6,129 bases of DNA from Thermoanaerobaculales bacterium. GTDB taxonomy: Bacteria; Acidobacteriota; Thermoanaerobaculia; Thermoanaerobaculales; Sulfomarinibacteraceae. Below the pieces are notes generated by a model that ran no database searches, had not been told where the DNA came from, and worked only from the letters and a program-made list of their open reading frames with translations. How positions within the stretch are numbered: position 1 is the first letter of the stretch; each line of letters begins with the position of its first letter. The stretch lies in NCBI GenBank assembly GCA_029932545.1, contig JAOZPW010000095.1, positions 1-6,129 of the forward strand, written 5' to 3'. Positions 1 to 5,934 of the stretch are shown here, piece after piece. The position numbers were made by a program, and so were the translations under genes.

Positions 1-28
1 GCTGTCAGCTGATGGCTGAAAGCTCAGC
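1..28. repeat. Short degenerate heptamer repeat tract (GCTGNNN units)
   Basis: Four consecutive 7-nt units begin with GCT: GCTGTCA, GCTGATG, GCTGAAA, GCTCAGC. Bases 7-12 and 24-29 (AGCTGA/TCAGCT) can also pair, around an inner GCT-GAA-AGC hairpin. The tract touches the window edge, so the full array may be longer. I recall similar TCAGCTG-type heptamer tracts in intergenic DNA of deltaproteobacteria, but that is memory and was not searched. No function can be assigned. Confidence 0.5.
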
Positions 29-67
29 TTCTTGCAAAAATAGCGAAACGAGAAAGCGCTCGTTGCG

Positions 68-91
68 GGCCAGGAGGGTGTAGGGCATTGA
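68..91. repeat. Left arm of a 24-nt inverted repeat (partner 222-245)
   Basis: The reverse complement of 68-91 matches 222-245 at 22 of 24 positions. One of the two mismatches (T79 against G234) would be a U-G wobble in RNA. The arms enclose 130 nt of non-coding DNA. The pair could be the base of a long RNA stem, the ends of a small non-autonomous mobile element, or a decayed inverted duplication. Confidence 0.75.
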
Positions 92-221
92 ATCACCGGC
101 GCCTTTCGGGTGTCGTGAAGGCCCTTTTTCGTTGCATCCTCGGCCAGTACGGGGAGGGGGAGTACAGCGTCTCAAATGCGCCTCAAATGGCACTTAACGA
201 CCCTCCGAAATCCATCCGCCG

Positions 222-245
222 TCAATGCCCTACGCCCTCCTAGCC
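222..245. repeat. Right arm of the 24-nt inverted repeat (partner 68-91)
   Basis: This is the partner of 68-91, with 22 of 24 complementary positions; the core TCAATGCCCTAC is identical in both arms when read outward. The similarity stops abruptly on both sides. I did not find a clear flanking target-site duplication. Confidence 0.75.
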
Positions 246-269
246 TTTCACTTTTTGGTTCCGGCTCCG

Positions 270-282
270 CCGGTTTAACCGG
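270..282. promoter_or_regulatory. Perfect palindrome CCGGTTTAACCGG, candidate operator
   Basis: This is a 13-nt perfect inverted repeat (CCGGTT-T-AACCGG) ending 9 nt upstream of a TATACT hexamer, so it overlaps where a -35 element would lie. That placement suits a repressor or activator site for the gene starting at 350. The upstream CCGGC-TCC-GCCGG (261-273) overlaps it and offers an alternative hairpin. No known regulator motif is recognised. Confidence 0.4.
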
Positions 283-291
283 ACGGTACGC

Positions 292-297
292 TATACT
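292..297 (+). promoter_or_regulatory. Candidate -10 element TATACT for the radical SAM fusion gene
   Basis: TATACT differs from the TATAAT consensus at one position and lies 53 nt before the ATG at 350, giving a predicted leader of about 45 nt. No good TTGACA-like -35 is found at 16-18 nt spacing; the palindrome at 270-282 sits there instead. That suggests either activator dependence or that the hexamer is fortuitous. Confidence 0.35.
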
Positions 298-349
298 GCG
301 GCCTGGAGTTTGAGAATTTTTTCACGAGTCGATTCGGGACGGTACAATC

Positions 350-3300
350 ATGACAGACAACGGTAGGCTCAGGGAGTGGACACGGATAGAATACGAGGGG
401 ACTCCTGTCTGGATCCAACCAACGGTGCCGGACTGGTTCGTGCCAAACCTCAGGGCTGATTTCATCCTCTCAGCCATGGCCTCGGGAGAAGAGCTCTACG
501 AGACCGCTGCCCGCTACGCGACTTGTTTCGGCGTCGATCCCGGACCGGCGATCGTCCAGGTAAACCATCTCCTCAAACGGATCCCCCATCGGCAGCCGGC
601 GCCTATGGAACCTCGCCATGAACGATTGGCTCTCAACGGGCTCCGAGAGATTTGGCTCCATCTGACCAACCGATGCAATCTCCGTTGTACCCACTGTATG
701 TTCTCTTCTTCTCCCGAAGCCTCCCTTGAGCTGAGACCAGAGGAATTGGAACTGGTCCTCAAGGAAGCCTCCGGCCTGGGATGCAACCTTTTCTACGCCA
801 CGGGCGGCGAGCCCATGATTCACGATGGCTACCCCCTTCTTTGCCAATTCGTCACCGCCCGTCCCGGCAGCCATCTGGTCACCCTGACCAACGCCCTCGC
901 GGCCCCCAAGATGCGGGGCCTTCTGAACGACCTCCCCCGGGACCGATTCCATTTCCAAGTCAGTCTGGACGGACCCCCACCTATTCACGACGCCGTTCGC
1001 GGCGCCGGGAGCTTCGGACGCACGGAGCGGGGCATCAACGTCCTGCAAGAACTCGGCTTTCCCGTGGCCCTCGCCATGGTGGTAGACCACCATTCGGCCG
1101 AGCACATGGAATGGCTGGTGGACGAGGCAGCCCGTTTGGGCGTTGCTTCGGTTCACTACCTCTGGTACTTCGTCAAGGGCCATGGTTCAACGGTCAACCT
1201 TCCGGCCATCAGCGAGATTGCCGACGGCCTCGATCGGGCCCGCGACCTGGCGAAACGCCTCGATGTTGCCATCGACAACGTGGAGATTCTTCGTTCACAG
1301 GTGCTGTCCTTGCCCGGAACCCGGTATGACCTGACCAACGCAGGCTGGCAATCCCTGGCAGTAGGCCCCAACGGTCAAATCTATCCGACGGCGGCCCTCG
1401 TACTGGAACCGGACCTCGCCTGCGGACACCTCACCGAGGGACTGGAAAAAATTTGGCGGGAATCGGAATCACTGGACACCCTGCGACGAGCCTCCCTGAC
1501 TTCCTGTACTGATCTGTCGGCCAGGCCGCTCTCCTTCCTTACCGGCGGGGGAGATCCGGACCACAGCTTTGTGGCCGATGGGCGTTTCGTGGGCGCCGAC
1601 CCGTGGCTGGAGCTCTACGAGCGGACAGCCCTCTCCTTGATCTCGGAACAGTCGGGGCCGGAGGATGCCGTAGACCGCCCCGCCTTCCGCGCCCGTATGG
1701 GAGAACGACTCGAAGCATGCAGCGAAGAGGACGCCCTGTGCGCCTTCACACACTCCAACTGCGTACTCTCTCTGGCCCAGGAGGACGGACACTCCCTGGC
1801 ACGAAGCTTCTACGGCGCAGCCGCAGATACTCCCAACGAGGAGATCATCAACCCGGCGGGTTACGAAAATGCCACGGAGACGGCCCTCCCCGGCTCCGCA
1901 GTCTCTCGCAGCTACGGATGCGGGAGCCCGGTTCTCGACGCCAAAATTGGGGCCGGCGACACGGTGCTTGATCTCGGCTGTGGGGCGGGCATCGAGCTGT
2001 GCGTTGCCGCAGAACATGTGGGACCCACGGGGCGCGTGATCGGGATCGACATGCTCGACGAAATGCTCGACCTAGCCGGGAAGGCGGCGCGGGAGATGGG
2101 GCGCCGTCTCGGTTATGAGAACATCGAACTGAGAAACGGGTTGCTGGAAAACTTACCTCTTCCCGACGACTCCGTGGACATCGTCATCTCGAACTGCGTC
2201 ATCAACCTCACCGAGGACAAGCGCCGGACTTTTGAGGAGATCCGGAGGGTTCTCCGGCCAGGTGGACGACTTGTGGTAGCCGACGTCTGCTGCGAGGAGG
2301 AACCATCGCTCGCCGTCCGCTACAACGAGAAGCTCCGAGGCGAATGTATCGGCGGTGCGCTCTTACAAGACGAATTGATCGGGCTGCTCGAGGACGTGGG
2401 CTTTGAGGGGCTCACCATCCTCAAACGGCTTCCCTACCGCGAGGTCTCCGGCCATCCCTTCTACTCCCTGACCTACGCTGCCACGGCGCCGGGAAGGCTC
2501 GTGTCCAGGCGCGGGATCTACCGCGGCCCCTTCGCTGCAGTGGTGACGGATGCCGGCGACCTGATTCCCAGGGGCCACACGGTGGATCTGTGTCTCCCGA
2601 AGGAGGTCGAGGACGAATCGGTGTTTCTCCTGGACGATCAGGGCGCCGTTACCAATGTGGATCTCGGCTCTGGGTGTGCCTGCTTCGTACCGCCCCAGGA
2701 GACGGAGAATACGGTTCCCGAACAACGGACCGCCGAGGGTTGCATGGTATGCAAATCCCCTCTCGAGTATCTTGAGACGGCCGAAGCCATGACCTGCAGC
2801 TATTGCGGGCGGACCATGAACTCCAGTACACGGTGCGAAACCAAACATTTCGTCTGCGACGACTGCCACGTCGACGGAGCGCCCGAGGCGATCATCAGCA
2901 TGGCCACGGCCTCCGACGAGCGGGACATGATTCGTCTATTCCTGACCATGCGGCAACATCCCTCGATCCCGGTCCATGGTCCGGAGTACCATGCGTTGGT
3001 GCCGGCAGTGATCGTCACCGCGGCGCGAAACAGCGGGCTTTCCATCGACGAACGACATATACGGACCGCAGTCGAACGCGGACGGACCGTGGCGGGTGGC
3101 GCCTGCGGTTTCATGGGGGCATGTGGGGCGGCCCTCGGTGTAGGAACGGCGTTCTCCGTCATCCTCGGGGCAAACCCTCTCACAGGTGACAAAAGACGCC
3201 TCCTTCACTCGGTGACGATCTCCGCACTCAAGGAGATCGGATCGCTGGAGGCTGCGCGGTGTTGCCAACGTGACTCCCTGATCGCCCTGCAAACGGCCGC

Positions 3301-3508
3301 CGAACTCTCCACCACGATCCTCGGCATGCAACTCGAGGCATCGGAATCCGTCGTTTGCGAACAACTGGCCATCAACCACGACTGCCTCGGTTCCGGCTGT
3401 CCGTTCTGGCCCAAGCCTGACTGGATCTCCACTGAAGAAGCCTCCGGAAGACTTCCTGGGCTCCCGGTACTGAATGGTCAAGGGCCCCTCCATCACGATT
3501 CAACCTGA
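350..3508 (+). CDS. Fusion protein: RRE-like, radical SAM, degenerate SPASM, ArsM-like methyltransferase, DUF5714
   Basis: A 1052-residue cytoplasmic protein with no signal peptide or membrane segment. Residues about 12-80 resemble a PqqD/RRE winged helix. Residues about 98-330 are a radical SAM barrel with C109-x3-C113-x2-C116 for the 4Fe-4S cluster, TGGEP at 151-155 for SAM binding, and SLDG at 205-208. Residues about 331-425 align with a SPASM/twitch region, but T347 and T398 stand where cysteines are usual. Residues about 485-780 are a class I methyltransferase of ArsM type: YGCGSP at 522-527, VLDLGCGAG at 539-547, ISNCVINL at 613-620, RPGG at 636-639 and GECIGGAL at 664-671. C524, C616 and C666 fall where ArsM enzymes bind As(III). 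Residues about 795-1022 are DUF5714, with C798-x2-C801, C816-x2-C819, C836-x2-C839, HGPEYH at 876-881, C919, C925, C971-C972, C1012 and C1017. The ATG at 350 is the earliest start, because a TGA lies in frame at 311-313; its ribosome site is weak (GGGACGG). Domain identity is strong; arsenic as substrate is an inference. Confidence 0.85.
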   Translation: MTDNGRLREWTRIEYEGTPVWIQPTVPDWFVPNLRADFILSAMASGEELYETAARYATCFGVDPGPAIVQVNHLLKRIPHRQPAPMEPRHERLALNGLREIWLHLTNRCNLRCTHCMFSSSPEASLELRPEELELVLKEASGLGCNLFYATGGEPMIHDGYPLLCQFVTARPGSHLVTLTNALAAPKMRGLLNDLPRDRFHFQVSLDGPPPIHDAVRGAGSFGRTERGINVLQELGFPVALAMVVDHHSAEHMEWLVDEAARLGVASVHYLWYFVKGHGSTVNLPAISEIADGLDRARDLAKRLDVAIDNVEILRSQVLSLPGTRYDLTNAGWQSLAVGPNGQIYPTAALVLEPDLACGHLTEGLEKIWRESESLDTLRRASLTSCTDLSARPLSFLTGGGDPDHSFVADGRFVGADPWLELYERTALSLISEQSGPEDAVDRPAFRARMGERLEACSEEDALCAFTHSNCVLSLAQEDGHSLARSFYGAAADTPNEEIINPAGYENATETALPGSAVSRSYGCGSPVLDAKIGAGDTVLDLGCGAGIELCVAAEHVGPTGRVIGIDMLDEMLDLAGKAAREMGRRLGYENIELRNGLLENLPLPDDSVDIVISNCVINLTEDKRRTFEEIRRVLRPGGRLVVADVCCEEEPSLAVRYNEKLRGECIGGALLQDELIGLLEDVGFEGLTILKRLPYREVSGHPFYSLTYAATAPGRLVSRRGIYRGPFAAVVTDAGDLIPRGHTVDLCLPKEVEDESVFLLDDQGAVTNVDLGSGCACFVPPQETENTVPEQRTAEGCMVCKSPLEYLETAEAMTCSYCGRTMNSSTRCETKHFVCDDCHVDGAPEAIISMATASDERDMIRLFLTMRQHPSIPVHGPEYHALVPAVIVTAARNSGLSIDERHIRTAVERGRTVAGGACGFMGACGAALGVGTAFSVILGANPLTGDKRRLLHSVTISALKEIGSLEAARCCQRDSLIALQTAAELSTTILGMQLEASESVVCEQLAINHDCLGSGCPFWPKPDWISTEEASGRLPGLPVLNGQGPLHHDST

Positions 3509-3555
3509 CGAATCCGCAGACCAAAAAATCTCTCCCTGTTAGGAATCGTTCCGAA

Positions 3556-3598
3556 AGTTACCTCAAAGCCACACCCAACACAGTTACCTGTTCGTAAC
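3556..3598. promoter_or_regulatory. Candidate enhancer-binding sites for a sigma-54 activator
   Basis: AGTTACCT occurs at 3556-3563 and again at 3582-3589. The second copy is part of an inverted repeat GTTAC-N6-GTAAC at 3583-3598. These sites lie about 105-150 nt before the predicted start of transcription, a usual distance for enhancer-binding proteins. Which activator binds is unknown. Confidence 0.4.
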
Positions 3599-3677
3599 AT
3601 TCCGGATGAAACCTCGCGCTTCTAGTTCATAAGCTACAGTTTTTCAATACCTTACAACTCTCTACCTCGATTTCCCA

Positions 3678-3694
3678 TTGGCACAATACTTGCT
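3678..3694 (+). promoter_or_regulatory. Sigma-54 (RpoN) -24/-12 promoter
   Basis: TTGGCAC at 3678-3684 and TTGCT at 3690-3694 match the sigma-54 consensus TGGCAC-N5-TTGC. The invariant GG (3680-3681) and GC (3692-3693) have the required 10 nt between them. Transcription would start near 3704-3706, about 70 nt before the porin ATG at 3775. It implies that the porin is switched on by an ATP-dependent activator and not by a housekeeping sigma factor. Confidence 0.87.
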
Positions 3695-3719
3695 CAACTC
3701 CCCATAAGTAAAGGATCGC

Positions 3720-3729
3720 CCTTCGAAGG
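3720..3729. repeat. Palindrome CCTTCGAAGG in the porin leader
   Basis: This 10-bp perfect palindrome lies about 15 nt downstream of the predicted sigma-54 start and about 45 nt upstream of the porin ATG. Outward GCCC (3718-3721) and GGGC (3735-3738) can form an alternative stem. It could be an operator or a 5' mRNA hairpin; nothing decides between them. Confidence 0.3.
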
Positions 3730-3774
3730 TCGTCGGGCATGCGGAACGAGGAAACAATACCAAGGGAGGTAGTC

Positions 3775-4932
3775 ATGAGAAGAGGTTTGGGAAGTGCAAA
3801 GGTTGCGGTGATCGTTGGAACGCTAGTCTTGTTTGTGTTCGTACTCGGTATTCCCGGGACAGCGGACGCCAAGATTACTCTCAAGGACAAGGTCGGAGAC
3901 AAGGAAATCAAGCTCAATATCTACGGATTTTCGCAGTTTGAGGCACGAGGTGGGGATGGAAACTCGTCCGAGGGCGGAGTCTATTTCAGGGCCCAGAGAA
4001 TTCGTGTCGGCTTCAACTATTTCCACGGCCCTCTCGCCGGTAAACTGTTCCTCGACTTCAACCAGTCCCATTCCAATTCGGATGGCGGGATCCCCAAGAT
4101 GATCAAGGATGCCTTTGCGTCCTACAAGTGGTCCAACTCGGCGTTCATCAAACTCGGCATGTTCAAGACCCCCCTCGGGATGGACTTTACGACCCCCGGT
4201 TGGAACCTCGACATTGCAACGCGCGACGAGGAAAAAGGTCTGGTGCTCGAGCGCGACTTTGGTGTCATGCTCTCCGGACGTCTGATAGGCCAGCCCGAAG
4301 AAAAGGCGATGAAGTGCAACGGGCTGGAGATGGGAAACGAACGGCAGGGCTACGGTTTTGGATATGACATCGGCGTATTCAACCCCGCCGGGCGATCCGC
4401 CGCGGTAATCTGGGACACCGCAGTTCGTGGCGATGCTCTTGCGTACGTCGGCCGCCTGCACTACGACCACGGCCCCGGCCTCCACCTCGAGGCAGCCTAT
4501 GCCGTTTCCGAGAAGGCCGGTGGACCCGATACCGAAGACTACTCCGTCTATGACGTCGGAATCTCCTCTGAGTTCGGAAAATGGGAGTTGAAGGCCGAGT
4601 ACGTGGCCGGACAGAGCGTTCGCGGCGTGGACGGTTGGGACTCTGATGCGTACTTCGTAAACGCCGGTTTCATGCTGGTCGACAACCTGCAGGGCGTCGT
4701 GCGGCACTACTCTGGGACCTCCGACAAGCCGGGCGTGGACTCGCTGACACTGGACAACACATTCATCGGTCTCAACTGGTATCTCTCACCCCTTCGCTAC
4801 AAACCCAGAGATCTTCAGCGCCACAAGATCGTCCTCAATTACATCATCGCCGGCGGTGACAACGAGGAATGGAACGGCGTTGCCGGATTCAGAGACGACG
4901 GCTGGATCCTCCAGTGGCAGTACAAGTACTGA
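3775..4932 (+). CDS. Outer-membrane porin, phosphate-selective OprO/OprP-like
   Basis: A 385-residue secreted beta-barrel protein that should form a channel for small solutes in the outer membrane. I chose the ATG at 3775, not the in-frame ATG at 3739, because AAGGGAGGT at 3762-3770 lies 4 nt before it and the product then starts with a normal Sec signal peptide: MRRG, a hydrophobic stretch of residues 10-28, and a likely cut after ADA at 30-32. The mature part opens with the KLNIYGFSQFEA strand and has alternating amphipathic strands, including the FIKLGMFKTPLGMDF region typical of the OprP/OprO-like porin family. It ends in WQYKY, an aromatic C-terminal strand of the kind the BAM machinery recognises. 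There is a single cysteine, at residue 181. Length fits the family. It is probably monocistronic, driven by the sigma-54 promoter at 3678-3694 and ended by the terminator at 4957-4991. The true solute (phosphate, arsenate, other anions or something else) cannot be read from the sequence. Confidence 0.85.
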   Translation: MRRGLGSAKVAVIVGTLVLFVFVLGIPGTADAKITLKDKVGDKEIKLNIYGFSQFEARGGDGNSSEGGVYFRAQRIRVGFNYFHGPLAGKLFLDFNQSHSNSDGGIPKMIKDAFASYKWSNSAFIKLGMFKTPLGMDFTTPGWNLDIATRDEEKGLVLERDFGVMLSGRLIGQPEEKAMKCNGLEMGNERQGYGFGYDIGVFNPAGRSAAVIWDTAVRGDALAYVGRLHYDHGPGLHLEAAYAVSEKAGGPDTEDYSVYDVGISSEFGKWELKAEYVAGQSVRGVDGWDSDAYFVNAGFMLVDNLQGVVRHYSGTSDKPGVDSLTLDNTFIGLNWYLSPLRYKPRDLQRHKIVLNYIIAGGDNEEWNGVAGFRDDGWILQWQYKY

Positions 4933-4956
4933 TTCTCCAGGAACAATAACGATTAC

Positions 4957-4991
4957 AAGGACCCCGGGGATACGGCCCCGGGGTCCTTTTT
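4957..4991 (+). terminator. Strong Rho-independent terminator after the porin
   Basis: A 13-bp perfect stem (4957-4969 with 4976-4988, core GGACCCCGGGG/CCCCGGGGTCC) closes a 6-nt loop ATACGG and runs into TTTTT at 4987-4991. It lies 24 nt after the porin stop codon and separates the porin from the gene at 5019. Confidence 0.95.
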
Positions 4992-5018
4992 AGGGTATAT
5001 TAATTTGAGGAGGCAGTC

Positions 5019-5825
5019 ATGGCTCGACATCCACTTGGAATTCTGATCACGGTACTCATTGCGGCCATCCTTGCCTTCGCCCTTGTCGTTTCGGCTGAAG
5101 GACCCGCTTACCATTGGCAGGTCGAAGCCAACGGCGCCAAAGGGACACTGGATCTCTCCGTAGAACCAGCGGGCAAGATCAGCGGCACCCTTTTTGAGAT
5201 CCCCGTGGAAGGCTGGTTGGTGGGCCGGCACCTGGTTCTCGTCCGGGAGGGCGGAGGAGGACAAGAGACGTGGGAGGCATGGCTGGCGACCCCGGAGAAC
5301 GTGCACGGCGATGGCCAGCCCATCCTGGCCGGGACATTCCTCCGGCCCGGCGAGGGCGCCCCGCTCCCCTGGTTCGGCACATCTCGGCCCCAGGTTGCCG
5401 GGAGTGAGACTGCTCTGTCATCCCCTCCCCCGCCTGAAGCCACTCAGTGGGAACATCGGCCCGAGAACTCAGACGAGGCGGCACCGGGGTCACTCACCGT
5501 TCCACTGTCGACGGCGGCGATGCCGCATGCCGAACGCCCAACGCCGGAGAAAACACCCCCTCTGCAGCCATCTACCGCTCCGCCACACCTTCCTTCGGGC
5601 CAGCCGGCCCTTGCGGGAACCTGGGAGACACCCGATGGCCCCCTGATGATTCGCCAGGAAGGCTCGAGTTTGGTCTTCTCTTTGCCAGACCGTGAGGTCT
5701 CCGGGCGGCTAACCGGTCCAGACAGCCTGATCGGCGGATTCGGGCCCGGGTGCTGCAAGGGCCATTTGGAGCAGGAGTTCGCCGTTATAGTCTGGGACAA
5801 CGGCGTCCACTGGTACCGGAAGTAA
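5019..5825 (+). CDS. Secreted two-domain protein of unknown function with proline-rich linker
   Basis: A 268-residue protein, probably periplasmic or surface-exposed. The start is well supported: GAGGAGG at 5007-5013 lies 5 nt before the ATG. Residues 1-26 form a Sec signal peptide with a likely cut after VSA. There is no lipobox cysteine. Residues about 30-120 are beta-rich with regularly spaced Gly and Trp (WQVEANG, GTLDLSV, GKISGTLFE, WLVGRHLVLV, LAGTFLRP). Residues about 121-196 are a low-complexity linker rich in Pro, Ala, Ser and Thr. Residues about 197-268 look like a second, shorter domain of similar texture (LAGTWETPDG, LMIRQEGSSLVFSL, REVSGRLTG, WDNGVHWYRK), with an adjacent cysteine pair at C245-C246. 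The shared G-T-x-hydrophobic and G-x-x-x-G pattern suggests a duplicated small beta-barrel fold, but I do not recognise a named family. The gene begins 28 nt after the porin terminator, and no convincing promoter is visible between them. Confidence 0.75.
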   Translation: MARHPLGILITVLIAAILAFALVVSAEGPAYHWQVEANGAKGTLDLSVEPAGKISGTLFEIPVEGWLVGRHLVLVREGGGGQETWEAWLATPENVHGDGQPILAGTFLRPGEGAPLPWFGTSRPQVAGSETALSSPPPPEATQWEHRPENSDEAAPGSLTVPLSTAAMPHAERPTPEKTPPLQPSTAPPHLPSGQPALAGTWETPDGPLMIRQEGSSLVFSLPDREVSGRLTGPDSLIGGFGPGCCKGHLEQEFAVIVWDNGVHWYRK

Positions 5826-5841
5826 CTGCCCTGTCCGCGCG

Positions 5842-5911
5842 CCCTGAAGGACGCATCGACATCTGATACTGGATCTCCGAAGAATAGAATTTGTAGGCGG
5901 ATCCTTCAGGG
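5842..5911. repeat. Inverted repeat between convergent genes
   Basis: CCCTGAAGGA at 5842-5851 is perfectly complementary to TCCTTCAGGG at 5902-5911. Three more pairs (5852-5854 with 5897-5899) follow after a 2-nt bulge, leaving a loop of about 42 nt. It sits between two convergent coding ends, so it could be a shared 3' hairpin. Neither strand has a T-run after it, so it is not a classical intrinsic terminator. Confidence 0.55.
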
Positions 5912-5934
5912 TCCGCTGCCGGCTGCTCGCCAAT

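Larger units (their letters stand above)
1..349. other. Gene-free leader region upstream of the radical SAM fusion gene
   Basis: I see no convincing protein gene here. The only sizeable minus-strand reading frame (193 down to 5) has no good ribosome binding site and overlaps the repeats. The stretch contains the heptamer tract, the inverted repeat 68-91/222-245, a weak hairpin 101-122 (GCCTT/AAGGC) followed by CCTTTTT at 123-129, which might end a transcript entering from the left, and a promoter/operator-like cluster at 270-349. Reading out of the right arm of the inverted repeat there is a 17-codon frame starting ATG at 225. It mirrors the first codons of a minus-strand frame starting at 88 (MPYALLA versus MPYTLLA). 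This is more likely a consequence of the repeat than two genes. Confidence 0.6.
3509..3774. other. Regulatory intergenic region ahead of the porin
   Basis: This AT-richer stretch has no gene. It contains paired repeats at 3556-3598, a sigma-54 core promoter at 3678-3694, a 10-bp palindrome at 3720-3729 in the predicted leader, and the porin ribosome binding site. No strong intrinsic terminator is seen after the stop codon at 3506-3508. Transcription of the upstream gene may therefore end by another mechanism or read into the porin. Confidence 0.6.

Noticed and set aside
101..129. Hairpin GCCTT/AAGGC followed by CCTTTTT as an intrinsic terminator
   Set aside because: The stem is only 5-6 bp with a 10-12-nt loop, and no upstream gene is visible to support it; mentioned only as a possibility.
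5..193. 62-codon minus-strand frame at the left edge
   Set aside because: It has no ribosome site, runs through the inverted repeat and the heptamer repeat, and its composition follows those repeats. It is probably an artefact.
188..203. TGGCAC at 188-193 as a second sigma-54 promoter
   Set aside because: No TTGC lies at the required spacing; the downstream bases are GACCC.
470..2017. Several antisense and shifted frames of 90-237 codons within the radical SAM fusion gene
   Set aside because: They overlap a gene with clear catalytic motifs throughout, and their translations have no recognisable domain.
3605..3631. Eight-codon frame (MKPRASSS) as a possible precursor peptide for the RRE-like domain
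   Set aside because: It is too short, lacks a ribosome site, and has no leader/core organisation.
3739..3774. Upstream in-frame ATG at 3739 as the porin start
   Set aside because: It has no ribosome binding site and would place 12 polar residues before the signal peptide. The ATG at 3775 has AAGGGAGGT at ideal spacing.
3823..4707. Long minus-strand open frame (294 codons) inside the porin gene
   Set aside because: It lies wholly antisense to a well-supported porin and starts without a ribosome site; its length reflects codon bias of the real gene.
4996..5001. TATATT as a -10 element for the gene at 5019
   Set aside because: The start of transcription would fall on the ribosome binding site, and the -35 position would lie inside the terminator stem.
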